A stretch of 64,000 bases of DNA from Chitinophagaceae bacterium IBVUCB2 (lineage in GTDB: Bacteria > Bacteroidota > Bacteroidia > Chitinophagales > Chitinophagaceae). The translations under genes were made by a program, and so were the position numbers. Under the pieces are notes generated by a model. That model saw only the letters and a program-made list of their open reading frames with translations. It had not been told where the DNA came from and ran no database searches. Where the stretch lies: contig NFUV01000001.1 in the NCBI GenBank assembly GCA_002127295.1, positions 1,240,001 to 1,304,000 on the forward strand, given 5' to 3'. Shown here in pieces: positions 33,875 through 42,173 of the stretch (its first letter is position 1; each line of letters opens with the position of its first letter).

Positions 33875-35014
33875 TCAGAGCTTGGTTTTTAAAACAGGTA
33901 TCATTTCAGCCTTCCAGCTATTAAAATTATTTTGCTGAATTTGCTTTCTGGCCTCACCCACCAGCCAAAGATAAAATGCCAGGTTATGTATACTGGCAAT
34001 TGTGTAACCTAAAAATTCCTTTGCTTTCATTAAATGACGTAAATAAGATTTGCTGTAATAATTACTCATCTCACAATCCAGCCCATCATCCAACGGAGAA
34101 AAATCATGTTCCCATTTTTTATTATCAATATTAATAACGCCTTTGGTAGTAAACAACATGGCATTACGGCCATTGCGGGTTGGCATTACACAATCAAACA
34201 TATCGATACCCATACCGATGCATTCTAAGATATTCCATGGCGTTCCTACACCCATTAAATAACGGGGTTTATTTATAGGCAAATGGTCGCAGCACCAATC
34301 GCATATTTCATACATCACATCTTCAGGTTCGCCTACACTTAATCCACCAATAGCATTACCCGATGCGTTTTTTGAAGTAATGTATTCGCAGGATTGCTTG
34401 CGCAAGTCTTTAAATGTGCCCCCCTGTACTATTGGAAATAAGTTTTGTGTGTAGCCATACTTTGGTTCAGTTGCATTGAACTGTGCAAAACATCTGTCGA
34501 GCCACCGATGTGTCATCTCCATAGATGGTTTTGCATATTTATATTCACTGCCGCCGGGTGGACACTCATCAAATGCCATTATGATATCGCCGCCAATCGT
34601 TCGCTGTATATCCATTACATATTCCGGGCTAAACAAATGCTTGCTTCCGTCAATATGTGATTGAAAAGTAACGCCTTCTTCTTTTATTTTCCTTGTTCCC
34701 GCTAATGAAAAAACCTGGTAGCCACCGCTATCGGTAAGAATTGGTTTATTCCACCCATTAAACTGGTGGAGTCCGCCAGCCTTTTCGAGTACTTCTAAGC
34801 CTGGACGCAAATATAAATGGTACGTATTACCAAGAATGATCTGTGCTTTTACATCTGCTACCAGTTGTTGCTGTGAAACTGCTTTTACGCTACCCACTGT
34901 ACCTACCGGCATAAATATAGGTGTCAAAATTTCACCATGATCGGTGGTTATTTTGCCTGCTCTTGCTTTTGAAGTACCGTCTGTATGTTGTAAATCGAAT
35001 TGTAATGCTGCCAT
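33875..35014 (-). CDS. tgt: Queuine tRNA-ribosyltransferase (tRNA-guanine transglycosylase)
   Basis: 379 residues. Core motifs are intact: HTDGTSKARAGKITTDHG, LGNTYHLYLRPG, KPILTDSGGYQVFSL (substrate pocket with Asp), NAIGGLSVGEP, and GVGTPWNILECIGMGIDMFDCVMPTRNGRNA with the nucleophilic Asp. The enzyme exchanges guanine for preQ1 at position 34 of Asp, Asn, His and Tyr tRNAs. The C-terminal zinc motif is degenerate: where a C-x-C-x2-C is expected the sequence reads L-D-C-E-M-S-N-Y-Y-S, keeping one Cys, while the later His in SIHN remains. It is followed on the same strand by the LptF/G gene. Confidence 0.94.
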   Translation of the reverse strand: MAALQFDLQHTDGTSKARAGKITTDHGEILTPIFMPVGTVGSVKAVSQQQLVADVKAQIILGNTYHLYLRPGLEVLEKAGGLHQFNGWNKPILTDSGGYQVFSLAGTRKIKEEGVTFQSHIDGSKHLFSPEYVMDIQRTIGGDIIMAFDECPPGGSEYKYAKPSMEMTHRWLDRCFAQFNATEPKYGYTQNLFPIVQGGTFKDLRKQSCEYITSKNASGNAIGGLSVGEPEDVMYEICDWCCDHLPINKPRYLMGVGTPWNILECIGMGIDMFDCVMPTRNGRNAMLFTTKGVINIDNKKWEHDFSPLDDGLDCEMSNYYSKSYLRHLMKAKEFLGYTIASIHNLAFYLWLVGEARKQIQQNNFNSWKAEMIPVLKTKL

Positions 35015-35157
35015 TACTGCAAAGTAAGCTGATAATGAGAAATAAGCCCGCCTGCTATCAATATTATAAATAAAAATATCGGACAGGAAATGAAAAATCA
35101 GTTAGTAGAAAGTTACCCACCTTCCATATTTCACATTCCAAATTCCTATTTCTCATT

Positions 35158-35165
35158 TACTTTTG
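35158..35165 (+). promoter_or_regulatory. -7 promoter box just before the GT2 start codon
   Basis: TACTTTTG followed by C matches the extended consensus TAnnTTTGC and lies five bases before the ATG at 35171. It supports the downstream start over the longer frame from 35090. Confidence 0.45.
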
Positions 35166-35170
35166 CCGCT

Positions 35171-36289
35171 ATGCCACCAATTAACTGGGGAGAGATTCTC
35201 TTTTATCTTTTTATTGCCGTAACCGCCGTACAGCTTTTTTATTACACTTTCTTTTTTGGACGAATTGCTTTTTATAAAGCAAAACCTAAAACAAAAACAC
35301 AGCAACATCCCGTTTCCGTTATCGTATGTGCAAGAGATGAAGATGAAAACCTGGCCCGCAACCTGCCGGGGTTATTAGTACAATCGTATCCCAGTACTTA
35401 TGAAGTAATAGCAGTTAATGATAATTCGTTAGACGATTCAAAATACATTCTCCAAGAATTAAAAAAGACATTCAAATCATTACACATAGTAGAACTTACA
35501 CAAGAAGCCGTACATATTTCCGGAAAAAAATATCCGTTATCAATCGGTATAAGAGAAGCAAAGCATGAAGTGCTGTTACTTACCGATGCAGATTGTGTTC
35601 CCGCCAGTGAACAATGGATCGAAAAAATGCAAAATGGATATGACCAGCAGACAGATATTGTATTAGGCTATGGTGCGTATCATAAAAGAAAAGGATTGCT
35701 GAACAAATTGATCCGCTTTGAAACATTCCATACAGCTTTACAATACTTATCGTATGCTTTAGCCGGATTGCCATATATGGGTGTAGGTAGAAATTTATCG
35801 TATAGAAAAAGTTTATTCTTTCAGCACAAAGGTTTTGCCTCTATCAACCATATTCCAAGTGGGGATGATGATTTGTTCATTAATAAAACAGCAACAAAAC
35901 ACAATACCGCTGTGGTAATTGACCCCGATGCTGTAACCCGATCTATTCCAAAAACAACATGGTCGGGTTGGTTAAAGCAGAAATCCAGGCATTATACAAC
36001 CGCCAAATTTTATAAGCCTCAACATAAATTTTTACTGGGTTTATATTTTATTACTCAGTTTATTTTTTATCCCTTATTCATTGCAGCTCTCCTGATGTAT
36101 GACTGGCGGCTGGTATTGCCCCTGTTTGCTTTTCGTTTACTATTACAGGCATTTGTACTCCATAAGTCCATGAAAAAAATGGGGGAAGGCGATCTATGGC
36201 CCTGGTTTATTTTGCTGGATATGTGGATGTTCTTTTATTATATCATCTTTGCTCCGGCATTATGGAAAAAGCCTAGAAAGGGTTGGTGA
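35171..36289 (+). CDS. Membrane-bound family 2 glycosyltransferase
   Basis: 372 residues from the ATG at 35171; the frame is open from 35090, but the extra 27 codons overlap a promoter-like box and lack protein character. Domains: one N-terminal membrane helix (GEILFYLFIAVTAVQLFYYTFFF), a GT-A catalytic domain about 50-290 (PVSVIVCARDEDENLARNL; EVIAVNDNSLDDS; LLLTDADCVPAS with the DxD-type metal site; a late GDDDLFINKTA; and KQKSRH for the QxxRW position), then two or three C-terminal helices. It probably adds sugars to a lipid or cell-envelope glycan. rsmG follows on the same strand. Confidence 0.85.
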   Translation: MPPINWGEILFYLFIAVTAVQLFYYTFFFGRIAFYKAKPKTKTQQHPVSVIVCARDEDENLARNLPGLLVQSYPSTYEVIAVNDNSLDDSKYILQELKKTFKSLHIVELTQEAVHISGKKYPLSIGIREAKHEVLLLTDADCVPASEQWIEKMQNGYDQQTDIVLGYGAYHKRKGLLNKLIRFETFHTALQYLSYALAGLPYMGVGRNLSYRKSLFFQHKGFASINHIPSGDDDLFINKTATKHNTAVVIDPDAVTRSIPKTTWSGWLKQKSRHYTTAKFYKPQHKFLLGLYFITQFIFYPLFIAALLMYDWRLVLPLFAFRLLLQAFVLHKSMKKMGEGDLWPWFILLDMWMFFYYIIFAPALWKKPRKGW

Positions 36290-36333
36290 TCTCTTTTACT
36301 TTCTCCTTAGCAGTCGGGAAATGGATTTTTTTT

Positions 36334-36957
36334 ATGGAAACAATTCTAAAATATTTTGCTGAATTTACCGATGAACAGATCCGGCAATTTCGATTGCTTG
36401 ATAGCTTGTATAAAGAATGGAATGAAAAGATCAATGTCATTTCCCGCAAGGATATTGAAAGCCTGTACGAAAAACATGTGCTGCATTCGCTAAGTATTGC
36501 TGCTACTTTTGAATTCCCGGATGGCTGTGAAATAATTGACCTTGGTACCGGTGGTGGTTTCCCTGGAATTCCGCTGGCTATTTTTTATCCTAATGTAAAA
36601 TTTCATTTAGTAGATAGTATTGGGAAGAAGTTGAAAGTTGTAGAAGCTGTTGCTGAAGGTGCCGGAATAAAAAACATTACCACCCAGCACAGCCGCATTG
36701 AAGATGTAAAGAACCGGAAGTTTGATTTTGTAGTTTCAAGAGCAGTTGCACCACTTAAAGACCTATGGAGATGGAGCAAGCCACTCCTAAAAATAAAAAC
36801 AGCTGCAGAATTTACTCCCGGGCTTATTTGCCTTAAAGGGGGTGATTTAGCGAAGGAAGTACAGGAAAGCTTGACCCGCCCACGGGTTATTGAGTTATCC
36901 GAAATTTTTGCAGAATCGTTCTTTAAAGAGAAGTTTCTGTTGTATGTTACCCGCTAA
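36334..36957 (+). CDS. rsmG: 16S rRNA (guanine527-N7)-methyltransferase
   Basis: 207 residues from the ATG at 36334, a start that matches the family (METILKYFAEFTDEQIRQFR). The frame is open back to 36283, overlapping the GT2 gene, but those residues are atypical. SAM-binding Rossmann motifs: IIDLGTGGGFPGIPLAI, FHLVDSIGKKLKVVEAVA and FDFVVSRAVAPLKDL. It methylates G527 in the 530 loop of 16S rRNA. Usual family length. Confidence 0.93.
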   Translation: METILKYFAEFTDEQIRQFRLLDSLYKEWNEKINVISRKDIESLYEKHVLHSLSIAATFEFPDGCEIIDLGTGGGFPGIPLAIFYPNVKFHLVDSIGKKLKVVEAVAEGAGIKNITTQHSRIEDVKNRKFDFVVSRAVAPLKDLWRWSKPLLKIKTAAEFTPGLICLKGGDLAKEVQESLTRPRVIELSEIFAESFFKEKFLLYVTR

Positions 36958-36963
36958 TAAAAT

Positions 36964-36980
36964 ATACCAGTTTGTGGTAT
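36964..36980. promoter_or_regulatory. ATACCA-N5-TGGTAT palindrome upstream of the response regulator
   Basis: A six-base perfect inverted repeat with a five-base spacer, 36 bases before the regulator ATG. The same half-sites form a longer palindrome just after the gene (37725-37742). A binding site for the regulator itself is plausible. Confidence 0.4.
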
Positions 36981-37015
36981 TGCCAAACTCTAACTTATAG
37001 CTGAACTTTAGCTTT

Positions 37016-37660
37016 ATGAAACAAATTGCAGTTTGTATAGTTGATGATAACCGGGAATTGCGCAATGCACTGGAAGAAATAATCACCATGTCTGATGGCT
37101 ATAAATGCATTGCTACCATTGCTACCGCAGAAGAGGCCGTTGTTCAAATACCAATTCTAAAACCAGATGTGGTGTTGATGGATATTAATTTGAATAGCCC
37201 GGAAAATGGTATTGATGTAGTACGGGTGTTAAAACCAAGAATACCCGATACAAATTTCATGATGTGTACGGTGTACGAAGAGAATGAAAAAATATTTGAA
37301 GCACTTAGTGCCGGGGCCAGCGGTTATATTCTAAAAAAGACAGATCCCGCCCGCATGCTTGAAGCTATCCGTGAATTATATGAAGGTGGTGCGCCCATGA
37401 GCAGCCAGATTGCCCGAAAAGTAGTTGCTGCTTTCCAGGAGCAGTCGATTAAAAACAATAACAACTCCGAAGAACTAAATATATTAAGCAACCGGGAAAA
37501 AGAAATATTAGAACTACTATCAAAGGGTTTAATGTATAAAGAAATCGCTTCTCAAACTTTCCTTTCGCCTGAAACAGTTCGTAAACATGTGTACCATATT
37601 TACGAAAAGCTCCATGTAACTAACCGGGTTGCTGCGGTCAATAAATTTTACGGCAGATAA
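37016..37660 (+). CDS. NarL/FixJ-type response regulator
   Basis: 214 residues. The receiver domain (1-120) has VDDNRELRNALEE with the acidic pocket, the phospho-acceptor Asp56 in VVLMDINLN and the Lys of ILKKTDPARML. The C-terminal LuxR-type helix-turn-helix (about 150-214) reads ILSNREKEILELLSKGLMYKEIA and SPETVRKHVYHIYEKL. No sensor kinase is encoded next to it, so the partner is elsewhere. Two ATACCA/TGGTAT palindromes flank the gene and suggest autoregulation. Confidence 0.92.
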   Translation: MKQIAVCIVDDNRELRNALEEIITMSDGYKCIATIATAEEAVVQIPILKPDVVLMDINLNSPENGIDVVRVLKPRIPDTNFMMCTVYEENEKIFEALSAGASGYILKKTDPARMLEAIRELYEGGAPMSSQIARKVVAAFQEQSIKNNNNSEELNILSNREKEILELLSKGLMYKEIASQTFLSPETVRKHVYHIYEKLHVTNRVAAVNKFYGR

Positions 37661-37724
37661 TAATAGAGATGTTCCCTTAATAATTGCAGGTTTTTGCAGC
37701 CTGCTTACTAGTTTTTTCAAAAAA

Positions 37725-37742
37725 ATACCACTAAAGTGGTAT
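37725..37742. promoter_or_regulatory. Perfect 18-base palindrome ATACCACT-AA-AGTGGTAT
   Basis: Eight-base half-sites separated by AA, 65 bases after the response regulator gene. It shares its outer six bases with the palindrome upstream of the same gene. A G4/C4 inverted repeat (37746-37763) follows directly. Confidence 0.5.
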
Positions 37743-37790
37743 TGTGGGGTATAATGGTTCCCCCTATTTTTGAATCAGCAATTTAAATAC

Positions 37791-37821
37791 CGTTAACCCC
37801 CCATAACGTTAACCATTAACC
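37791..37821. repeat. Cluster of GTTAACC words
   Basis: CGTTAACC at 37791 and 37807 (16-base period) and ATTAACC at 37815. GTTAAC is itself palindromic. The cluster lies in a 263-base gene-free stretch between two convergent genes, so it is not a promoter for either; it may belong to an unseen small transcript or be a repeat remnant. Confidence 0.35.
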
Positions 37822-37867
37822 TTACCTGAGCAAGCAAACAAAATAAAGGGGTCCTAATCGAAAATTA

Positions 37868-37900
37868 CAAAGCCCTCCGATTTAATGACGGAGGGCTTTG
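37868..37900. terminator. Strong bidirectional terminator
   Basis: CAAAGCCCTCCG and CGGAGGGCTTTG form a perfect 12-pair stem with a nine-base loop between the convergent response regulator and peptidase genes. Confidence 0.85.
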
Positions 37901-37923
37901 CTAATTATTGCAAAAGATGGTGA

Positions 37924-39768
37924 TCACCACTTCAATTCAAGTTTATTATTTTTTCTATCAACATCTGCCATTCGTTGTGATGGGTCAATTTCAACAGTTG
38001 TAAAATCCAAAAGCTTCCTGTTTGTTTCAATTATATAAGTGCTATGTGTCCATTTCCAGGCTTCATACGTTATTCGGGGAATAGCAGCATCTTCGACCGG
38101 TTTTTCGCCATACATCAGGCTCATTGGAATATAATGCAATTCTTTTGTGCCATCTTTAAAAGTCATTTGTAAATCAATTGGCATCGGCATTAATCCAATT
38201 CTGCTTAAGCGGATTTTAGTTTTGCCTCCTTCCTCCCACAAGCTATCAATATTATAGTCAATTGTTTTTATTGAGTTAATCCAATACTCCTTGTACCAAT
38301 CCAATTTCATATCACTTTGCTTTTCTGCTATTCGCATAAAATCGCTGGCATTGGGATGTTTGAATTTCCATTTTTTATAATACTCCAATAAAATTTTATC
38401 TCTTGCCGGTGCTCCAACTATATATCCTAACTGTTCTAAAAAAACTGCTCCTTTTGAATATACAGCGGGGCTATAAGCAGCATTTGTATTATAATGATCA
38501 GCATGGGTGCTAAGCGGCTCTTCCTTCCCACTCTTAGCCAATGAAAAATAACTGCCGTAAGTTCCACTAAAAGCAAAGCCGGGATAATTTTTCAAAAATG
38601 CATCGGCTCTGTCTTCTGCATAGGTAGTAAATCCTTCATCCATCCATCCATACAAAGATTCATTCGTACCTAATACTCCATGATACCAGTTATGCAACCA
38701 TTCATGCAGCCATGCACCCGGTCCAACTAATAATGTGGCCATGGGATATTCCATGCCACCATCACCTCCATGAACAAAAGAGTATTGCCTGTACGGATAC
38801 ACACCGAAAGTTTTTTCAAGCATCGGCATAACAGCCACTGCATCATCCAAAACTTTTTCCCACTCTGCCACCGTTGCGTTTGTAGGCTTATAAAAAAGAT
38901 GCAATGTTATGCTGTCCCTAATTGTTCTTGTTTTATGAATGTATTCCGGATCGGCGGCCCACATAAAATCATGAACATTCGGTGCAAGAAAACGCCAGGT
39001 TAATTTGTTCCCTGCCGGTCTGCTCACAGTGGTACCAGCTTTTTCATAGCCGTACCCAATTTGATTAGTGTTCTGTAAATAACCTGTTCCCGCTAAAATA
39101 TATTTTTTATCGATAGAGATGCTTACATCAAAATCTCCCCATACTCCATAAAATTCCCGACCAACATAGGGAGTAGGGTGCCAACCTTCATAATCATACT
39201 CACATAATTTTGGATACCACTGGCTCATGGAGTAGCGAACTTTAGATGTTGGATTGTCTCTGCCACTTCTTCTTATTTGCAAGGGTACCTGTGCTTCAAA
39301 ATCCATATCGAAAGTTACTTTCGATTTAGGAAGAATAGGTTTATCCAGCTTCACTTCTAAAATTGTTTCCAGCATTTTAAAAGATTGAGGTCTGCCATTC
39401 ATCTTTAGTGAAATAATTTTCTGATATCCTATTTCATCAGGCTTCAGGTTTAGTATTCTGTCTTTTACTCTTCCATCCCAATCAGGTCTTCCACCCGGGC
39501 CGTTCACACTTCCCTGTCTTCTGCTACGGGTATCCATCATACTTCCCGGCTGAAATGCATTAAAATAAAGATGGTAGAAAACTTTATACAATGTATCCGG
39601 GGAGTTGTTCCAATATTCCAGTTTTTGTTTTCCGGTAAACTGGTTGGTCTGCACATTCATATCAATGTTCATCACATACTTTACTCTTTGCTGCCAGCGA
39701 TCTGGTTGTGCAACTGTTGAAAGTTGGAATATTACAATCAATAAAGTAAGTGCTGTTATTTTCTTCAT
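37924..39768 (-). CDS. Secreted M1-family zinc metallopeptidase
   Basis: 614 residues with signal peptide (KITALTLLIVIFQLSTVAQ). The N-terminal beta-domain (30-260) leads to a gluzincin domain: GGMEYPM in the position of the GxMEN motif, and H355-E-W-L-H359 followed by Glu378, exactly the HEXXH-X18-E spacing of M1 enzymes. Tyr and Asp residues of the downstream DEGFTTYAEDRAD segment complete the active site. Aminopeptidase activity on peptides in the periplasm or outside the cell is expected. It stands alone and ends at a strong terminator. Confidence 0.9.
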   Translation of the reverse strand: MKKITALTLLIVIFQLSTVAQPDRWQQRVKYVMNIDMNVQTNQFTGKQKLEYWNNSPDTLYKVFYHLYFNAFQPGSMMDTRSRRQGSVNGPGGRPDWDGRVKDRILNLKPDEIGYQKIISLKMNGRPQSFKMLETILEVKLDKPILPKSKVTFDMDFEAQVPLQIRRSGRDNPTSKVRYSMSQWYPKLCEYDYEGWHPTPYVGREFYGVWGDFDVSISIDKKYILAGTGYLQNTNQIGYGYEKAGTTVSRPAGNKLTWRFLAPNVHDFMWAADPEYIHKTRTIRDSITLHLFYKPTNATVAEWEKVLDDAVAVMPMLEKTFGVYPYRQYSFVHGGDGGMEYPMATLLVGPGAWLHEWLHNWYHGVLGTNESLYGWMDEGFTTYAEDRADAFLKNYPGFAFSGTYGSYFSLAKSGKEEPLSTHADHYNTNAAYSPAVYSKGAVFLEQLGYIVGAPARDKILLEYYKKWKFKHPNASDFMRIAEKQSDMKLDWYKEYWINSIKTIDYNIDSLWEEGGKTKIRLSRIGLMPMPIDLQMTFKDGTKELHYIPMSLMYGEKPVEDAAIPRITYEAWKWTHSTYIIETNRKLLDFTTVEIDPSQRMADVDRKNNKLELKW

Positions 39769-39900
39769 ATGTGCTATTTAATAATCAGGATGGTAAATTT
39801 CGGAAAAGGATGGTTATAATAAAAAGAAAATTGACTGACGGCATTGGGAAATACCACCGGTCAATTACTCATTCTCTATTATATATAATAAGAGGAATAA

Positions 39901-40350
39901 TTATAATGTAACGCTACTTCGCATCAACCTGCCTTCTGTACTAAAGAAAAGATATTTCTTCTCTAATCCACTTTTTTCCACTTTCAGGCGATATTGAATA
40001 ACATAACCCGGCAAATACAACATTTTTACATCTGTTACTTCTCTGCCGGTAAACTTACTTTTATTATATCCTTCTTTCACATCCTCCGGCAGTTTATCAT
40101 ACGACCAGTCTTTCAGTGTATTTTTCCAAATACCCTTATTACTATATTCGGCATTCATGATACTGCTGTCCTGCTCAAACCGCACATTTACATTCACCAC
40201 ATTGTTTTCCCATTTTACATTCTTTGCATCGGGATATTGTTTAAAGAAACTCTCTTTTGCCTGTTCGGGTATAGTGGTTACCTGTGCATTTACATTCAAA
40301 GAAAGTAGGGTTAGTGCAATAAAAATTACTGGTAGGTGGGTGAACTTCAT
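39901..40350 (-). CDS. PepSY-like (beta-lactamase-inhibitor-like) periplasmic protein
   Basis: 149 residues with signal peptide (LPVIFIALTLLSLNVNAQ). Two BLIP/PepSY-like repeats are visible: FFKQYPDAKNVKWEN...VRFEQDSSIMNAEYSNKGIWKNT and LPEDVKEGYNKSKFTGREVTDVKMLY...QYRLKVEKSGLEKKYLFFSTEGRL. Such proteins are common in Bacteroidota periplasms and their function is unsettled; one idea is control of secreted peptidases. It is next to the M1 peptidase gene on the same strand with a 132-base gap, so a functional link is possible but unproven. Confidence 0.75.
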   Translation of the reverse strand: MKFTHLPVIFIALTLLSLNVNAQVTTIPEQAKESFFKQYPDAKNVKWENNVVNVNVRFEQDSSIMNAEYSNKGIWKNTLKDWSYDKLPEDVKEGYNKSKFTGREVTDVKMLYLPGYVIQYRLKVEKSGLEKKYLFFSTEGRLMRSSVTL

Positions 40351-40417
40351 AAAAGGTGGGTTTTAGTAAGTCAATTTATTTGTAAAAATAGTGCCGGATT
40401 GTTATAATGAAATGCTA

Positions 40418-41083
40418 TTAATTTTTGCCGGATACCACAATTACAATTTCTCCCTTTACGGTCTTTTCGCTGAAATGTGTGGCAACTTCTCTCAATGTGC
40501 CCTGTTTATTTTCTTCAAACATTTTGGTAAGCTCCCTGCTGACGCTGCATTGCCGGTCTTCGCCAAAATGAATTATAAAGTCTTCCAAGGTTTTTACCAG
40601 CCGCACCGGCGATTCATAAAAGAGCATGGTACGTTCTTCTTCGGCTAACTGTTTTAATAAAGTTTGTCTGCCTTTTTTTAATGGCAGAAAGCCCTCAAAG
40701 CAAAAACGATTGCTGGGAATACCACTGTTTACTAATGCGGGTACAAATGCCGTAGCACCGGGTAAGCACTCAACTTTCACTCCTACTTTCAAACACTCCC
40801 GTACCAATAAAAAAGCAGGGTCCGAAATGCCGGGAGTACCAGCATCTGTAACCACAGCCATTTTCTTTCCTTCTAATAATTGGCTCACCAAATGTTTCAG
40901 CACCTGGTGTTCATTATGCTGATGATAGGGTGATAGCTGTTTGGTGATTTGATAATGATTAAGCAGGTGCGAAGTAGTACGGGTATCCTCTGCTAATATC
41001 AAATCCACGTCTTTTAATACTTCAATAGCCCGGAGGGTAATATCTTTTAAATTGCCGATAGGTGTGGGGACAAGATATAACAT
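40418..41083 (-). CDS. rsmI: 16S rRNA (cytidine1402-2'-O)-methyltransferase
   Basis: 221 residues, a tetrapyrrole-methylase fold. Motifs: LYLVPTPIGNLKDITLRAIEVL, VDLILAEDTRTTSHLL, VVTDAGTPGISDPAFLLV (SAM binding), LPGATAFVPALVNSGIP, FEGFLPLKKGRQ, and MLFYESPVRLVKTLED. It methylates the ribose of C1402 in 16S rRNA together with RsmH. It follows purS on the same strand after a repeat-filled gap. Confidence 0.94.
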   Translation of the reverse strand: MLYLVPTPIGNLKDITLRAIEVLKDVDLILAEDTRTTSHLLNHYQITKQLSPYHQHNEHQVLKHLVSQLLEGKKMAVVTDAGTPGISDPAFLLVRECLKVGVKVECLPGATAFVPALVNSGIPSNRFCFEGFLPLKKGRQTLLKQLAEEERTMLFYESPVRLVKTLEDFIIHFGEDRQCSVSRELTKMFEENKQGTLREVATHFSEKTVKGEIVIVVSGKN

Positions 41084-41084
41084 G

Positions 41085-41157
41085 AGCTTCTAATTGCGAG
41101 CTGTGAGCTTCGGGCTAAGATTTGTAGCTCACAGCCATTAGCCCCTAGCTTCTAATT
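41085..41157. repeat. Word-repeat block between rsmI and purS
   Basis: The 11-mer AGCTTCTAATT occurs as a direct repeat at both ends (41085-41095, 41147-41157; the second runs into the purS stop codon). Inside, GCTGTGAGCT (41100-41109) is inverted as AGCTCACAGC (41126-41135) and GGGCTAA (41112-41118) as TTAGCCC (41138-41144). The order of the inverted words is kept, not reversed, so they cannot form one nested hairpin. Confidence 0.55.
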
Positions 41158-41397
41158 TACTGATACTTCAAAATATTCCATTACCGGATTGGCCAGCAAT
41201 TTTTTACTGGCTTCTTCTGCAATTTGTTTTGCTTTATCCGGGGAGTCTGCATTTACCTGCAGTGTAATATTTTTTCCAATACGAACATCTTCAACTCCTG
41301 AAAGACCGAGATTTTCCAAACCACCCATTACAGCTTTTCCCTGGGGGTCTAATAATTCTTTCAGTGGCATTACTTTTATCTGAACTGTATAGGTCAT
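41152..41397 (-). CDS. purS: Phosphoribosylformylglycinamidine synthase subunit PurS
   Basis: 81 residues, the usual PurS size. Family pattern: YTVQIKVMPLKELLDPQGKAV, LSGVEDVRIGKNITLQV and KLLANPVMEYFEVSV. PurS bridges the small PurL and PurQ in the three-part enzyme that amidates FGAR in purine synthesis. Neither purL nor purQ lies in this window. It overlaps pssA by four bases. Confidence 0.9.
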   Translation of the reverse strand: MTYTVQIKVMPLKELLDPQGKAVMGGLENLGLSGVEDVRIGKNITLQVNADSPDKAKQIAEEASKKLLANPVMEYFEVSVN

Positions 41398-42158
41398 GCG
41401 GTTTTGCTTTTAAAGAGCAAAGATATGACAACATAAGCCATCACCGTAAGGGGAATTGCCAGCCATTTCAATAAAACAAAAGACACTATTGCTATAGCAA
41501 CCAGTAGAAACTTCGGCCAATTATTTTTTATACTGAAATCTTTGAATTTTAATGCCATTAGTGGAAGTGTTGACACCATCAACCAGGAAAGAAGTAATAT
41601 GATACCATATAAAACCCAGTTGTTGAGTAATAGGTTCCTTATTGAATCTTCATTTACATTCCAATAAATTAATGGTAACGAAGCAACAAATATTCCTGCC
41701 GCAGGTACCGGCATTCCTTTAAAGGAATATGATTGACTGGTATCTAAATTAAATCTTGCTAACCTCCAGGCTGCTGCACATGGCAATAAAAATGCAGGCA
41801 TCAGCCACAATAATGAAACATCTACTCCACCTTCTTGTTGCGCAAAACTGAGACGAAGAAATTGATAAATTATCATGGCCGGAGCTACGCCAAAACTTAC
41901 TACATCTGCCAGCGAATCCAATTGTTTACCCATTTCCGAACTGGCTTTAAAAAGCCTGGCTACAAAACCATCTAAAAAATCAACCACGGCAGCAATACCA
42001 ATAAACAAAGAAGCCATCCATATTTTTTCCGGAATATAAAGCAACTCAGTGCCATTGGTATCTGCGGTAATCAAAATGCCATTCTGTAAGGTAAAAACAA
42101 TGGCAAGGCAGCCGAATACCAGATTTAATAAAGTGAAAAAATTAGGAATGTTCTTCAT
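41394..42158 (-). CDS. pssA: CDP-diacylglycerol-serine O-phosphatidyltransferase
   Basis: 254 residues with about eight membrane helices. The CDP-alcohol phosphatidyltransferase motif is complete: D-F-L-D-G-F-V-A-R, eight residues, then GKQLDSLADVV, giving the D-x2-D-G-x2-A-R-x8-G-x3-D-x3-D pattern. The N-terminus (NIPNFFTLLNLVFGCLAIVF) is typical of PssA type II. It makes phosphatidylserine, the precursor of phosphatidylethanolamine. It is the upstream partner of purS in an overlapping pair. Confidence 0.92.
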   Translation of the reverse strand: MKNIPNFFTLLNLVFGCLAIVFTLQNGILITADTNGTELLYIPEKIWMASLFIGIAAVVDFLDGFVARLFKASSEMGKQLDSLADVVSFGVAPAMIIYQFLRLSFAQQEGGVDVSLLWLMPAFLLPCAAAWRLARFNLDTSQSYSFKGMPVPAAGIFVASLPLIYWNVNEDSIRNLLLNNWVLYGIILLLSWLMVSTLPLMALKFKDFSIKNNWPKFLLVAIAIVSFVLLKWLAIPLTVMAYVVISLLFKSKTA

Positions 42159-42173
42159 GCGGGCAAGATAAAT

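Noticed and set aside
35090-35170. Longer N-terminus of the GT2 protein
   Set aside because: The region contains a consensus -7 box and low-complexity text typical of spacers rather than coding sequence.
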